A DNA stretch of 64,000 nucleotides from Amia ocellicauda (GCF_036373705.1 NC_089851.1:59503350-59567349); one strand, 5' to 3'; positions 1-12,034 are shown, numbered from the stretch's first letter. The notes: generated from the letters alone by a model not told the origin. Translations and numbers: made by a program.

Positions 1-466
1 TAACTGATTGGGGCAGACCGGGAGACCTACGCTTACTGACTGATAGCATGGACTGTAGCGCTGACGAGTCTTTCCAGAACGGTAACCGTATCCCCAGTGA
101 GACAGCACTGAGAGCATGGTTCAGCAGGCCTGCAAACAACTGAAAAGAATGCCTCTCCTTTGGTGCAGCTCAGGTGTACAGGTTCAACAAAGGTCTCCAT
201 AAAAAGCCGGTAAACCACAATTCGTCCTCCTCCTCCTCAACAACACACTACATGTCCTCCTCCTCCTCAACAACAACAACAACGAACTTGTAAAAACACA
301 TTTTCTTTAAAGAAAACAAAACACACAGATGGCAGTCTGACTTCCCATCACCTACACAGCCAACAGTATCTGAGGTTGAAAGACCTCACTGGTGCAGAGG
401 AGCCCAGAAGCCAAACATCGAGAGACAACAAACGAACGCTTCAGAGAATGCAAAGCGGGGCCAAGC

Positions 467-538
467 GGGCTCGTCGGGGAGTTGAACCCGGGACCTCTCG
501 CACCCAAAGCCAGAATCATACCCCTAGACCAACGAGCC
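467..538 (-). tRNA. tRNA-Pro(TGG), A class, degenerate
   Basis: Anticodon TGG at 504-506. One mismatch in the anticodon stem (29-41) and one in the T stem (50-64) suggest decay. Confidence 0.75.
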
Positions 539-1016
539 AAGTTAACGGACGGTGTCGCAGTTTCTGCTGGGCAAGCACGTAACTGCTTGGGGCAGACCGG
601 GAGACCTACGCTCACTGACTGATAGCATGGACTGTAGCGCTGAAGTGTCTTTCCAGAACGGTAACCGTATCCCCAGTGAGACAGCACTGAGAGCATGGTT
701 CAGCAGGCCCGCAAACAACTGAAAAGAATGCCTCTCCTTTGGTGCAGCTCAGGAGTACACGTTCAGCAAAGGTCTCCATAACAAGCCGGCAAACCACATT
801 TCGTGCTCCTCCTCCTCCTCAACAACAACAACGAACTTGTAAAATACACATTTTCTTTAAAGAAAACAAAACACACAGATGACAGTCTGATTTCCCATCA
901 GCTATACAGGCAACAGTATCTGAGGTCGATAGCCCTCCCTTGTGCAGAGGAGCCCAGAAGCCAGCCTTCAAGAGCAAATGAACAAACACTTCGGTGACTG
1001 CAAAGTGGGGCCAAGT

Positions 1017-1088
1017 GGGCTCGTCCTGGAGTTGAACCCAGGGCCTCTCACACCCTCAGCAAGAATCATACCCCTAGACCAACGAGCC
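1017..1088 (-). pseudogene. tRNA-Pro-like, B class
   Basis: Reference description for B copies: 72 nt; boxes A and B intact; acceptor paired; loop TGAGGGT places G at position 33 (coordinate 1057) before an AGG triplet; anticodon stem CTTGC/GTGAG holds with two wobbles; T stem CTGGG/CCAGG has a 51-63 mismatch. U33 is needed for the anticodon U-turn, so decoding is unlikely. Confidence 0.82.
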
Positions 1089-1397
1089 AAGTTAACGGAC
1101 AGTGTCGCAGTTTCTCCTGGGCAAGCGCGTAACTGATTGGGGCAGACCGGGAGACCTACGCTTACTGACTGATAGCATGGACTGTAGCGCTGACGAGTCT
1201 TTCCAGAACGGTAACCGTATCCCCAGTGAGACAGCACTGAGAGCATGGTTCAGCAGGCCTGCAAACAACTGAAAAGAATGCCTCTCCTTTGGTGCAGCTC
1301 AGGTGTACAGGTTCAACAAAGGTCTCCATAACAAGCCGGTAAACCACATTTCGTCCTCCTCCTCCTCAACAACACACTACATGTCCTCCTCCTCCTC

Positions 1398-1444
<47 letters not shown>

Positions 1445-1631
1445 CGACGAACTTGTAAAAACACATTTTCTTTAAAGAAAACAAAACACACAGATGGCAG
1501 TCTGACTTCCCATCACCTACACAGCCAACAGTATCTGAGGTTGAAAGACCTCCCTGGTGCAGAGGAGCCCAGAAGCCAAACATCGAGAGAGAACAAACAA
1601 ACGCTTCAGAGAATGCAAAGCGGGGCCAAGC

Positions 1632-1703
1632 GGGCTCGTCCGGGAGTTGAACCCGGGACCTCTCGCACCCAAAGCGAGAATGATACCCCTAGACCAACGA
1701 GCC
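1632..1703 (-). tRNA. tRNA-Pro(TGG), A class
   Basis: Anticodon TGG at 1669-1671; one private change in the D arm; other stems paired. Confidence 0.85.
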
Positions 1704-2181
1704 AAGTTAACGAACGGTGTCGCAGTTTCTGCTGGGCAAGCACGTAACTGCTTGGGGCAGACCGGGAGACCTACGCTCACTGACTGATAGCATGGACTGT
1801 AGCGCTGAAGTGTCTTTCCAGAACGGTAACCGTATCCCCAGTGAGACAGCACTGAGAGCATGGTTCAGCAGGCCCGCAAACAACTGAAAAGAATGCCTCT
1901 CCTTTGGTGCAGCTCAGGAGTACACGTTCAGCAAAGGTCTCCATAACAAGCCGGCAAACCACATTTCGTGCTCCTCCTCCTCCTCAACAACAACAACGAA
2001 CTTGTAAAATACACATTTTCTTTAAAGAAAACAAAACACACAGATGACAGTCTGATTTCCCATCAGCTATACAGGCAACAGTATCTGAGGTCGATAGCCC
2101 TCCCTTGTGCAGAGGAGCCCAGAAGCCAGCCTTCAAGAGCAAATGAACGAACACTTCGGTGACTGCAAAGTGGGGCCAAGT

Positions 2182-2253
2182 GGGCTCATCCTGGAGTTGA
2201 ACCCAGGGCCTCTCACACCCTCAGCAAGAATCATACCCCTAGACCAATGAGCC
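2182..2253 (-). pseudogene. tRNA-Pro-like, B class, compensated acceptor
   Basis: G33 at 2222. Acceptor pair 6-67 is A-U instead of G-C: both sides changed, so pairing is kept. Confidence 0.82.
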
Positions 2254-2731
2254 AAGTTAACGGACAGTGTCGCAGTTTCTGCTGGGCAAGCGCGTAACTG
2301 ATTGGGGCAGACCGGGAGACCTACGCTTACTGACTGATAGCATGGACTGTAGCGCTGACGAGTCTTTCCAGAACGGTAACCGTATCCCCAGTGAGACAGC
2401 ACTGAGAGCATGGTTCAGCAGGCCTGCAAACAACTGAAAAGAATGCCTCTCCTTTGGTGCAGCTCAGGAGTACACGTTCAGCAAAGGTCTCCATAACAAG
2501 CCGGCAAACCACATTTCGTGCTCCTCCTCCTCCTCAACAACAACAACGAACTTGTAAAATACACATTTTCTTTAAAAAAAACAAAACACACAGATGACAG
2601 TCTGATTTCCCATCAGCTATACAGGCAACAGTATCTGAGGTCGATAGCCCTCCCTTGTGCAGAGGAGCCCAGAAGCCAGCCTTCAAGAGCAAATGAACGA
2701 ACACTTCGGTGACTGCAAAGTGGGGCCAAGT

Positions 2732-2803
2732 GGGCTCGTCCTGGAGTTGAACCCAGGGCCTCTCACACCCTCAGCAAGAATCATACCCCTAGACCAACGA
2801 GCC
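2732..2803 (-). pseudogene. tRNA-Pro-like, B class
   Basis: G33 at 2772; follows another B copy at 550 bp. Confidence 0.82.
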
Positions 2804-3310
2804 AAGTTAACGGACAGTGTCGCAGTTTCTGCTGGGCAAGCGCGTAACTGATTGGGGCAGACCGGGAGACCTACGCTTACTGACTGATAGCATGGACTGT
2901 AGCGCTGACGAGTCTTTCCAGAACGGTAACCGTATCCCCAGTGAGACAGCACTGAGAGCATGGTTCAGCAGGCCTGCAAACAACTGAAAAGAATGCCTCT
3001 CCTTTGGTGCAGCTCAGGTGTACAGGTTCAACAAAGGTCTCCATAACAAGCCGGTAAACCACATTTCGTCCTCCTCCTCCTCAACAACACACTACATGTC
3101 CTCCTCCTCCTCAACAACAACAACAACGAACTTGTAAAAACACATTTTCTTTAAAGAAAACAAAACACACAGATGGCAGTCTGACTTCCCATCACCTACA
3201 CAGCCAACAGTATCTGAGGTTGAAAGACCTCCCTGGTGCAGAGGAGCCCAGAAGCCAAACATCGAGAGAGAACAAACGAACACTTCGGTGACTGCAAAGT
3301 GGGGCCAAGT

Positions 3311-3382
3311 GGGCTCGTCCTGGAGTTGAACCCAGGGCCTCTCACACCCTCAGCAAGAATCATACCCCTAGACCAACGAGCC
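3311..3382 (-). pseudogene. tRNA-Pro-like, B class, hybrid unit
   Basis: G33 at 3351; the far trailer is A class and switches to B class near 3270-3285. Confidence 0.82.
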
Positions 3383-3887
3383 AAGTTAACGGACAGTGTC
3401 GCAGTTTCTGCTGGGCAAGCGCGTAACTGATTGGGGCAGACCGGGAGACCTACGCTTACTGACTGATAGCATGGACTGTAGCGCTGACGAGTCTTTCCAG
3501 AACGGTAACCGTATCCCCAGTGAGACAGCACTGAGAGCATGGTTCAGCAGGCCTGCAAACAACTGAAAAGAATGCCTCTCCTTTGGTGCAGCTCAGGTGT
3601 ACAGGTTCAACAAAGGTCTCCATAACAAGCCGGTAAACCACATTTCGTCCTCCTCCTCCTCAACAACACACTACATGTCCTCCTCCTCCTCAACAACAAC
3701 AACAACGAACTTGTAAAAACACATTTTCTTTAAAGAAAACAAAACACACAGATGGCAGTCTGACTTCCCATCACCTACACAGCCAACAGTATCTGAGGTT
3801 GAAAGACCTCCCTGGTGCAGAGGAGCCCAGAAGCCAAACATCGAGAGAACAAACGAACACTTCGGTGACTGCAAAGTGGGGCCAAGT

Positions 3888-3959
3888 GGGCTCGTCCTGG
3901 AGTTGAACCCAGGGCCTCTCACACCCTCAGCAAGAATCATACCCCTAGACCAACGAGCC
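3888..3959 (-). pseudogene. tRNA-Pro-like, B class, hybrid unit
   Basis: G33 at 3928; hybrid trailer, two bases shorter than at 3311. Confidence 0.82.
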
Positions 3960-4464
3960 AAGTTAACGGACAGTGTCGCAGTTTCTGCTGGGCAAGCGCG
4001 TAACTGATTGGGGCAGACCGGGAGACCTACGCTTACTGACTGATAGCATGGACTGTAGCGCTGACGAGTCTTTCCAGAACGGTAACCGTATCCCCAGTGA
4101 GACAGCACTGAGAGCATGGTTCAGCAGGCCTGCAAACAACTGAAAAGAATGCCTCTCCTTTGGTGCAGCTCAGGTGTACAGGTTCAACAAAGGTCTCCAT
4201 AACAAGCCGGTAAACCACATTTCGTCCTCCTCCTCCTCAACAACACACTACATGTCCTCCTCCTCCTCAACAACAACAACAACGAACTTGTAAAAACACA
4301 TTTTCTTTAAAGAAAACAAAACACACAGATGGCAGTCTGACTTCCCATCACCTACACAGCCAACAGTATCTGAGGTTGAAAGACCTCCCTGGTGCAGACG
4401 AGCCCAGAAGCCAAACATCGAGAGAACAAACGAACACTTCGGTGACTGCAAAGTGGGGCCAAGT

Positions 4465-4536
4465 GGGCTCGTCCTGGAGTTGAACCCAGGGCCTCTCACA
4501 CCCTCAGCAAGAATCATACCCCTAGACCAACGAGCC
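4465..4536 (-). pseudogene. tRNA-Pro-like, B class, hybrid unit
   Basis: G33 at 4505; hybrid trailer as at 3888. Confidence 0.82.
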
Positions 4537-4848
4537 AAGTTAACGGACAGTGTAGCAGTTTCTGCTGGGCAAGCGCGTTACTGATTGGGGCAGACCGGGA
4601 GACCTACGCTTACTGACTGATAGCATGGACTGTAGCGCTGACGAGTCTTTCCAGAACGGTAACCGTATCCCCAGTGAGACAGCACTGAGAGCATGGTTCA
4701 GCAGGCCTGCAAACAACTGAAAAGAATGCCTCTCCTTTGGTGCAGCTCAGGTGTACAGGTTCAACAAAGGTCTCCATAACAAGCCGGTAAACCACATTTC
4801 GTCCTCCTCCTCCTCAACAACACACTACATGTCCTCCTCCTCCTCCTC

Positions 4849-4889
<41 letters not shown>

Positions 4890-4927
4890 CGACGAACTTG
4901 TAAAAACACATTTTCTTTAAAGAAAAC

Positions 4928-4931
4928 AAAA
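4928..4931 (-). terminator. First Pol III T-run after a representative tRNA
   Basis: The first run of four T on the minus strand after the tRNA at 5077-5148 lies here, 146 nt beyond the tRNA 3' end, with a second run just after it (4923-4926). The same arrangement repeats in other units. Pol III tRNA genes normally stop within a few tens of nt, so a precursor with a long 3' trailer is predicted. Confidence 0.5.
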
Positions 4932-5087
4932 CACACAGATGGCAGTCTGACTTCCCATCACCTACACAGCCAACAGTATCTGAGGTTGAAAGACCTCCCT
5001 GGTGCAGAGGAGCCCAGAAGCCAAACATCGAGAGAGAACAAACGAACGCTTCAGAGAATGCAAAGCGGGGCCAAGCGGGCTCGTCCG

Positions 5088-5098
5088 GGAGTTGAACC
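5088..5098 (-). promoter_or_regulatory. Pol III box B (representative A-class copy)
   Basis: On the minus strand this reads GGTTCAACTCC, a perfect fit to the box B consensus. B-class copies keep it too, so both classes may bind TFIIIC even if B products are not functional tRNAs. Confidence 0.85.
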
Positions 5099-5130
5099 CG
5101 GGACCTCTCGCACCCGAAGCGAGAATCATA

Positions 5131-5141
5131 CCCCTAGACCA
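5131..5141 (-). promoter_or_regulatory. Pol III box A (representative A-class copy)
   Basis: On the minus strand this reads TGGTCTAGGGG, matching the eukaryotic tRNA box A consensus. It is present in essentially all A and B copies; the copy at 10822-10893 has TGGTTTAGGGG. Confidence 0.85.
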
Positions 5142-5626
5142 ACGAGCCAAGTTAACGGACGGTGTCGCAGTTTCTGCTGGGCAAGCACGTAACTGCTTGG
5201 GGCAGACCGGGAGACCTACGCTCACTGACTGATAGCATGGACTGTAGCGCTGAAGTGTCTTTCCAGAACGGTAACCGTATCCCCAGTGAGACAGCACTGA
5301 GAGCATGGTTCAGCAGGCCCGCAAACAACTGAAAAGAATGCCTCTCCTTTGGTGCAGCTCAGGAGTACACGTTCAGCAAAGGTCTCCATAACAAGCCGGC
5401 AAACCACATTTCGTGCTCCTCCTCCTCCTCAACAACAACAACGAACTTGTAAAATACACATTTTCCTTAAAGAAAACAAAACACACAGATGACAGTCTGA
5501 TTTCCCATCAGCTATACAGGCAACAGTATCTGAGGTCGATAGCCCTCCCTTGTGCAGAGGAGCCCAGAAGCCAGCCTTCAAGAGCAAATGAACGAACACT
5601 TCGGTGACTGCAAAGTGGGGCCAAGT

Positions 5627-5698
5627 GGACTCGTCCTGGAGTTGAACCCAGGGCCTCTCACACCCTCAGCAAGAATCATACCCCTAGACCAACGAGCC
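5627..5698 (-). pseudogene. tRNA-Pro-like, B class
   Basis: G33 at 5667; acceptor pair 2-71 is a G-U wobble. Confidence 0.82.
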
Positions 5699-6203
5699 AA
5701 GTTAACGGACAGTGTCGCAGTTTCTGCTGGGCAAGCGCGTAACTGATTGGGGCAGACCGGGAGACCTACGCTTACTGACTGATAGCATGGACTGTAGCGC
5801 TGACGAGTCTTTCCAGAACGGTAACCGTATCCCCAGTGAGACAGCACTGAGAGCATGGTTCAGCAGGCCTGCAAACAACTGAAAAGAATGCCTCTCCTTT
5901 GGTGCAGCTCAGGTGTACAGGTTCAACAAAGGTCTCCATAACAAGCCGGTAAACCACATTTCGTCCTCCTCCTCCTCAACAACACACTACATGTCCTCCT
6001 CCTCCTCAACAACAACAACAACGAACTTGTAAAAACACATTTTCTTTAAAGAAAACAAAACACACAGATGGCAGTCTGACTTCCCATCACCTACACAGCC
6101 AACAGTATCTGAGGTTGAAAGACCTCCCTGGTGCAGAGGAGCCCAGAAGCCAAACATCGAGAGAACAAACGAACACTTCGGTGACTGCAAAGTGGGGCCA
6201 AGT

Positions 6204-6275
6204 GGGCTCGTCCTGGAGTTGAACCCAGGGCCTCTCACACCCTCAGCAAGAATCATACCCCTAGACCAACGAGCC
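6204..6275 (-). pseudogene. tRNA-Pro-like, B class, hybrid unit
   Basis: G33 at 6244; partner of 3888 in a 2.3 kb duplication. Confidence 0.82.
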
Positions 6276-6780
6276 AAGTTAACGGACAGTGTCGCAGTTT
6301 CTGCTGGGCAAGCGCGTAACTGATTGGGGCAGACCGGGAGACCTACGCTTACTGACTGATAGCATGGACTGTAGCGCTGACGAGTCTTTCCAGAACGGTA
6401 ACCGTATCCCCAGTGAGACAGCACTGAGAGCATGGTTCAGCAGGCCTGCAAACAACTGAAAAGAATGCCTCTCCTTTGGTGCAGCTCAGGTGTACAGGTT
6501 CAACAAAGGTCTCCATAACAAGCCGGTAAACCACATTTCGTCCTCCTCCTCCTCAACAACACACTACATGTCCTCCTCCTCCTCAACAACAACAACAACG
6601 AACTTGTAAAAACACATTTTCTTTAAAGAAAACAAAACACACAGATGGCAGTCTGACTTCCCATCACCTACACAGCCAACAGTATCTGAGGTTGAAAGAC
6701 CTCCCTGGTGCAGACGAGCCCAGAAGCCAAACATCGAGAGAACAAACGAACACTTCGGTGACTGCAAAGTGGGGCCAAGT

Positions 6781-6852
6781 GGGCTCGTCCTGGAGTTGAA
6801 CCCAGGGCCTCTCACACCCTCAGCAAGAATCATACCCCTAGACCAACGAGCC
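6781..6852 (-). pseudogene. tRNA-Pro-like, B class, hybrid unit
   Basis: G33 at 6821; partner of 4465 in the same duplication. Confidence 0.82.
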
Positions 6853-7164
6853 AAGTTAACGGACAGTGTAGCAGTTTCTGCTGGGCAAGCGCGTTACTGA
6901 TTGGGGCAGACCGGGAGACCTACGCTTACTGACTGATAGCATGGACTGTAGCGCTGACGAGTCTTTCCAGAACGGTAACCGTATCCCCAGTGAGACAGCA
7001 CTGAGAGCATGGTTCAGCAGGCCTGCAAACAACTGAAAAGAATGCCTCTCCTTTGGTGCAGCTCAGGTGTACAGGTTCAACAAAGGTCTCCATAACAAGC
7101 CGGTAAACCACATTTCGTCCTCCTCCTCCTCAACAACACACTACATGTCCTCCTCCTCCTCCTC

Positions 7165-7208
<44 letters not shown>

Positions 7209-7395
7209 CGACGAACTTGTAAAAACACATTTTCTTTAAAGAAAACAAAACACACAGATGGCAGTCTGACTTCCCATCACCTACACAGCCAACAGTATCT
7301 GAGGTTGAAAGACCTCCCTGGTGCAGAGGAGCCCAGAAGCCAAACATCGAGAGAGAACAAACGAACGCTTCAGAGAATGCAAAGCGGGGCCAAGC

Positions 7396-7467
7396 GGGCT
7401 CGTCCGGGAGTTGAACCCGGGACCTCTCGCACCCGAAGCGAGAATCATACCCCTAGACCAACGAGCC
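7396..7467 (-). tRNA. tRNA-Pro(CGG), A class
   Basis: Anticodon CGG at 7433-7435; identical to the copy at 5077. Confidence 0.92.
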
Positions 7468-7945
7468 AAGTTAACGGACGGTGTCGCAGTTTCTGCTGGG
7501 CAAGCACGTAACTGCTTGGGGCAGACCGGGAGACCTACGCTCACTGACTGATAGCATGGACTGTAGCGCTGAAGTGTCTTTCCAGAACGGTAACCGTATC
7601 CCCAGTGAGACAGCACTGAGAGCATGGTTCAGCAGGCCCGCAAACAACTGAAAAGAATGCCTCTCCTTTGGTGCAGCTCAGGAGTACACGTTCAGCAAAG
7701 GTCTCCATAACAAGCCGGCAAACCACATTTCGTGCTCCTCCTCCTCCTCAACAACAACAACGAACTTGTAAAATACACATTTTCTTTAAAGAAAACAAAA
7801 CACACAGATGACAGTCTGATTTCCCATCAGCTATACAGGCAACAGTATCTGAGGTCGATAGCTCTCCCTTGTGCAGAGGAGCCCAGAAGCCAGCCTTCAA
7901 GAGCAAATGAACGAACACTTCGGTGACTGCAAAGTGGGGCCAAGT

Positions 7946-8017
7946 GGGCTCGTCCTGGAGTTGAACCCAGGGCCTCTCACACCCTCAGCAAGAATCATAC
8001 CCCTAGACCAACGAGCC
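7946..8017 (-). pseudogene. tRNA-Pro-like, B class
   Basis: G33 at 7986; upstream spacer has 'tgaaaacgtgg', shared only with the unit of 17720. Confidence 0.82.
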
Positions 8018-8536
8018 AAGTTAACGGACAGTGTCGCAGTTTCTGCTGGGCAAGCGCGTAACTGATTGGGGCAGACCGGGAGACCTACGCTTACTGACTG
8101 ATAGCATGGACTGTAGCGCTGACGAGTCTTTCCAGAACGGTAACCGTATCCCCAGTGAGACAGCACTGAAAACGTGGTTCAGCAGGCCTGCAAACAACTG
8201 AAAAGAATGCCTCTCCTTTGGTGCAGCTCAGGTGTACAGGTTCAACAAAGGTCTCCATAACAAGCCGGTAAACCACATTTCGTCCTCCTCCTCCTCAACA
8301 ACACACTACATGTCCTCCACCTCCTCAACAACAACAACAACAAAAACAACAACGAACTTGTAAAAACACATTTTCTTTAAAGAAAACAAAACACACAGAT
8401 GGCAGTCTGACTTCCCATCACCTACACAGCCAACAGTATCTGAGGTTGAAAGACCTCCCTGGTGCAGAGGAGCCCAGAAGCCATACATCGAGAGAGAACA
8501 AACGAACGCTTCAGAGAATGCAAAGCGGGGCCAAGC

Positions 8537-8608
8537 GGGCTCGTCCGGGAGTTGAACCCGGGACCTCTCGCACCCAAAGCGAGAATCATACCCCTAGACC
8601 AACGAGCC
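8537..8608 (-). tRNA. tRNA-Pro(TGG), A class
   Basis: Anticodon TGG at 8574-8576; stems paired. Its step to the next copy is 556 bp, the only departure from 550. Confidence 0.9.
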
Positions 8609-9092
8609 AAGTTAACGGACGGTGTCGCAGTTTCTGCTGGGCAAGCACGTAACTGCTTGGGGCAGACCGGGAGACCTACGCTCACTGACTGATAGCATGG
8701 ACTGTAGCGCTGAAGTGTCTTTCCAGAACGGTAACCGTATCCCCAGTGAGACAGCACTGAGAGCATGGTTCAGCAGGCCCGCAAACAACTGAAAAGAATG
8801 CCTCTCCTTTGGTGCAGCTCAGGAGTACACGTTCAGCAAAGGTCTCCATAAAAAGCCGGCAAACCACATTTCGTGCTCCTCCTCCTCCTCCTCCTCAACA
8901 ACAACAACGAACTTGTAAAATACACATTTTCTTTAAAGAAAACAAAACACACAGATGACAGTCTGATTTCCCATCAGCTATACAGGCAACAGTATCTGAG
9001 GTCGATAGCCCTCCCTTGTGCAGAGGAGCCCAGAAGCCAGCCTTCAAGAGCAAATGAACGAACACTTCGGTGACTGCAAAGTGGGGCCAAGT

Positions 9093-9164
9093 GGGCTCGT
9101 CCTGGAGTTGAACCCAGGGCCTCTCACACCCTCAGCAAGAATCATACCCCTAGACCAACGAGCC
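9093..9164 (-). pseudogene. tRNA-Pro-like, B class
   Basis: G33 at 9133; trailer (TCC)n tract is two units longer than usual. Confidence 0.82.
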
Positions 9165-9680
9165 AAGTTAACGGACAGTGTCGCAGTTTCTGCTGGGCAA
9201 GCGCGTAACTGATTGGGGCAGACCGGGAGACCTACGCTTACTGACTGATAGCATGGACTGTAGCGCTGACGAGTCTTTCCAGAACGGTAACCGTATCCCC
9301 AGTGAGACAGCACTGAGAGCATGGTTCAGCAGGCCTGCAAACAACTGAAAAGAATGCCTCTCCTTTGGTGCAGCTCAGGTGTACAGGTTCAACAAAGGTC
9401 TCCATAACAAGCCGGTAAACCACATTTCGTCCTCCTCCTCCTCAACAACACACTACATGTCCTCCTCCTCCTCAACAACAACAACAACAACAACAACGAA
9501 CTTGTAAAAACACATTTTCTTTAAAGAAAACAAAACACACAGATGGCAGTCTGACTTCCCATCACCTACACAGCCAACAGTATCTGAGGTTGAAAGACCT
9601 CCCTGGTACAGAGGAGCCCAGAAGCCAAACATCGAGAGAGAACAAACGAACGCTTCAGAGAATGCAAAGCGGGGCCAAGC

Positions 9681-9752
9681 GGGCTCGTCCGGGAGTTGAA
9701 CCCGGGACCTCTCGCACCCAAAGCGAGAATCATACCCCTAGACCAACGAGCC
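9681..9752 (-). tRNA. tRNA-Pro(TGG), A class
   Basis: Anticodon TGG at 9718-9720; stems paired. Confidence 0.9.
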
Positions 9753-10230
9753 AAGTTAACGGACGGTGTCGCAGTTTCTGCTGGGCAAGCACGTAACTGC
9801 TTGGGGCAGACCGGGAGACCTACGCTCACTGACTGATAGCATGGACTGTAGCGCTGAAGTGTCTTTCCAGAACGGTAACCGTATCCCCAGTGAGACAGCA
9901 CTGAGAGCATGGTTCAGCAGGCCCGCAAACAACTGAAAAGAATGCCTCTCCTTTGGTGCAGCTCAGGAGTACACGTTCAGCAAAGGTCTCCATAACAAGC
10001 CGGCAAACCACATTTCGTGCTCCTCCTCCTCCTCAACAACAACAACGAACTTGTAAAATACACATTTTCTTTAAAGAAAACAAAACACACAGATGACAGT
10101 CTGATTTCCCATCAGCTATACAGGCAACAGTATCTGAGGTCGATAGCCCTCCCTTGTGCAGAGGAGCCCAGAAGCCAGCCTTCAAGAGCAAATGAACGAA
10201 CACTTCGGTGACTGCAAAGTGGGGCCAAGT

Positions 10231-10302
10231 GGACTCGTCCTGGAGTTGAACCCAGGGCCTCTCACACCCTCAGCAAGAATCATACCCCTAGACCAACGAG
10301 CC
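10231..10302 (-). pseudogene. tRNA-Pro-like, B class
   Basis: G33 at 10271; same 2-71 wobble as 5627. Confidence 0.82.
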
Positions 10303-10821
10303 AAGTTAACGGACAGTGTCGCAGTTTCTGCTGGGCAAGCGCGTAACTGATTGGGGCAGACCGGGAGACCTACGCTTACTGACTGATAGCATGGACTGTA
10401 GCGCTGACGAGTCTTTCCAGAACGGTAACCGTATCCCCAGTGAGACAGCACTGAGAGCATGGTTCAGCAGGCCTGCAAACAACTGAAAAGAATGCCTCTC
10501 CTTTGGTGCAGCTCAGGTGTACAGGTTCAACAAAGGTCTCCATAACAAGCCGGTAAACCACATTTCGTCCTCCTCCTCCTCAACAACACACTACATGTCC
10601 TCCTCCTCCTCAACAACAACAACAACAACAACAACGACGAACTTGTAAAAACACATTTTCTTTAAAGAAAACAAAACACACAGATGGCAGTCTGACTTCC
10701 CATCACCTACACAGCCAACAGTATCTGAGGTTGAAAGACCTCCCTGGTGCAGAGGAGCCCAGAAGCCAAACATCGAGAGAGAACAAACGAACGCTTCAGA
10801 GAATGCAAAGCGGGGCCAAGC

Positions 10822-10893
10822 GGGCTCGTCCGGGAGTTGAACCCGGGACCTCTCGCACCCGAAGCGAGAATCATACCCCTAAACCAACGAGCC
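10822..10893 (-). tRNA. tRNA-Pro(CGG), A class
   Basis: Anticodon CGG at 10859-10861; a C-to-T change at position 12 alters box A. Confidence 0.88.
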
Positions 10894-11371
10894 AAGTTAA
10901 CGGACGGTGTCGCAGTTTATGCTGGGCAAGCACGTAACTGCTTGGGGCAGACCGGGAGACCTACGCTCACTGACTGATAGCATGGACTGTAGCGCTGAAG
11001 TGTCTTTCCAGAACGGTAACCGTATCCCCAGTGAGACAGCACTGAGAGCATGGTTCAGCAGGCCCGCAAACAACTGAAAAGAATGCCTCTCCTTTGGTGC
11101 AGCTCAGGAGTACACGTTCAGCAAAGGTCTCCATAACAAGCCGGCAAACCACATTTCGTGCTCCTCCTCCTCCTCAACAACAACAACGAACTTGTAAAAT
11201 ACACATTTTCTTTAAAGAAAACAAAACACACAGATGACAGTCTGATTTCCCATCAGCTATACAGGCAACAGTATCTGAGGTTGATAGCTCTCCCTTGTGC
11301 AGAGGAGCCCAGAAGCCAGCCTTCAAGAGCAAATGAACGAACACTTCGGTGACTGCAAAGTGGGGCCAAGT

Positions 11372-11443
11372 GGGCTCGTCCTGGAGTTGAACCCAGGGCC
11401 TCTCACACCCTCAGCAAGAATCATACCCCTAGACCAACGAGCC
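11372..11443 (-). pseudogene. tRNA-Pro-like, B class
   Basis: G33 at 11412. Confidence 0.82.
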
Positions 11444-11962
11444 AAGTTAACGGATAGTGTCGCAGTTTCTGCTGGGCAAGCGCGTAACTGATTGGGGCAG
11501 ACCGGGAGACCTACGCTTACTGACTGATAGCATGGACTGTAGCGCTGACGAGTCTTTCCAGAACGGTAACCGTATCCCCAGTGAGACAGCACTGAGAGCA
11601 TGGTTCAGCAGGCCTGCAAACAACTGAAAAGAATGCCTCTCCTTTGGTGCAGCTCAGGTGTACAGGTTCAACAAAGGTCTCCATAACAAGCCGGTAAACC
11701 ACATTTCGTCCTCCTCCTCCTCAACAACACACTACATGTCCTCCTCCTCCTCAACAACAACAACAACAACAACAACGACGAACTTGTAAAAACACATTTT
11801 CTTTAAAGAAAACAAAACACACAGATGGCAGTCTGACTTCCCATCACCTACACAGCCAACAGTATCTGAGGTTGAAAGACCTCCCTGGTGCAGAGGAGCC
11901 CAGAAGCCAAACATCGAGAGAGAACAAACGAACGCTTCAGAGAATGCAAAGCGGGGCCAAGC

Positions 11963-12034
11963 GGGCTCGTCCGGGAGTTGAACCCGGGACCTCTCGCACC
12001 CGAAGCGAGAATCATACCCCTAGACCAACGAGCC
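11963..12034 (-). tRNA. tRNA-Pro(CGG), A class
   Basis: Anticodon CGG at 12000-12002; stems paired. Confidence 0.92.

Larger units (their letters stand above)
5077..5148 (-). tRNA. tRNA-Pro(CGG), A class
   Basis: Reference A copy. Anticodon CGG at 5114-5116 in a TTCGGGT loop. Acceptor GGCTCGT/ACGAGCC, anticodon stem CTCGC/GCGAG and T stem CCGGG/CCCGG are fully paired; discriminator C73. Length 72 nt, as in vertebrate tRNA-Pro. Confidence 0.92.
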
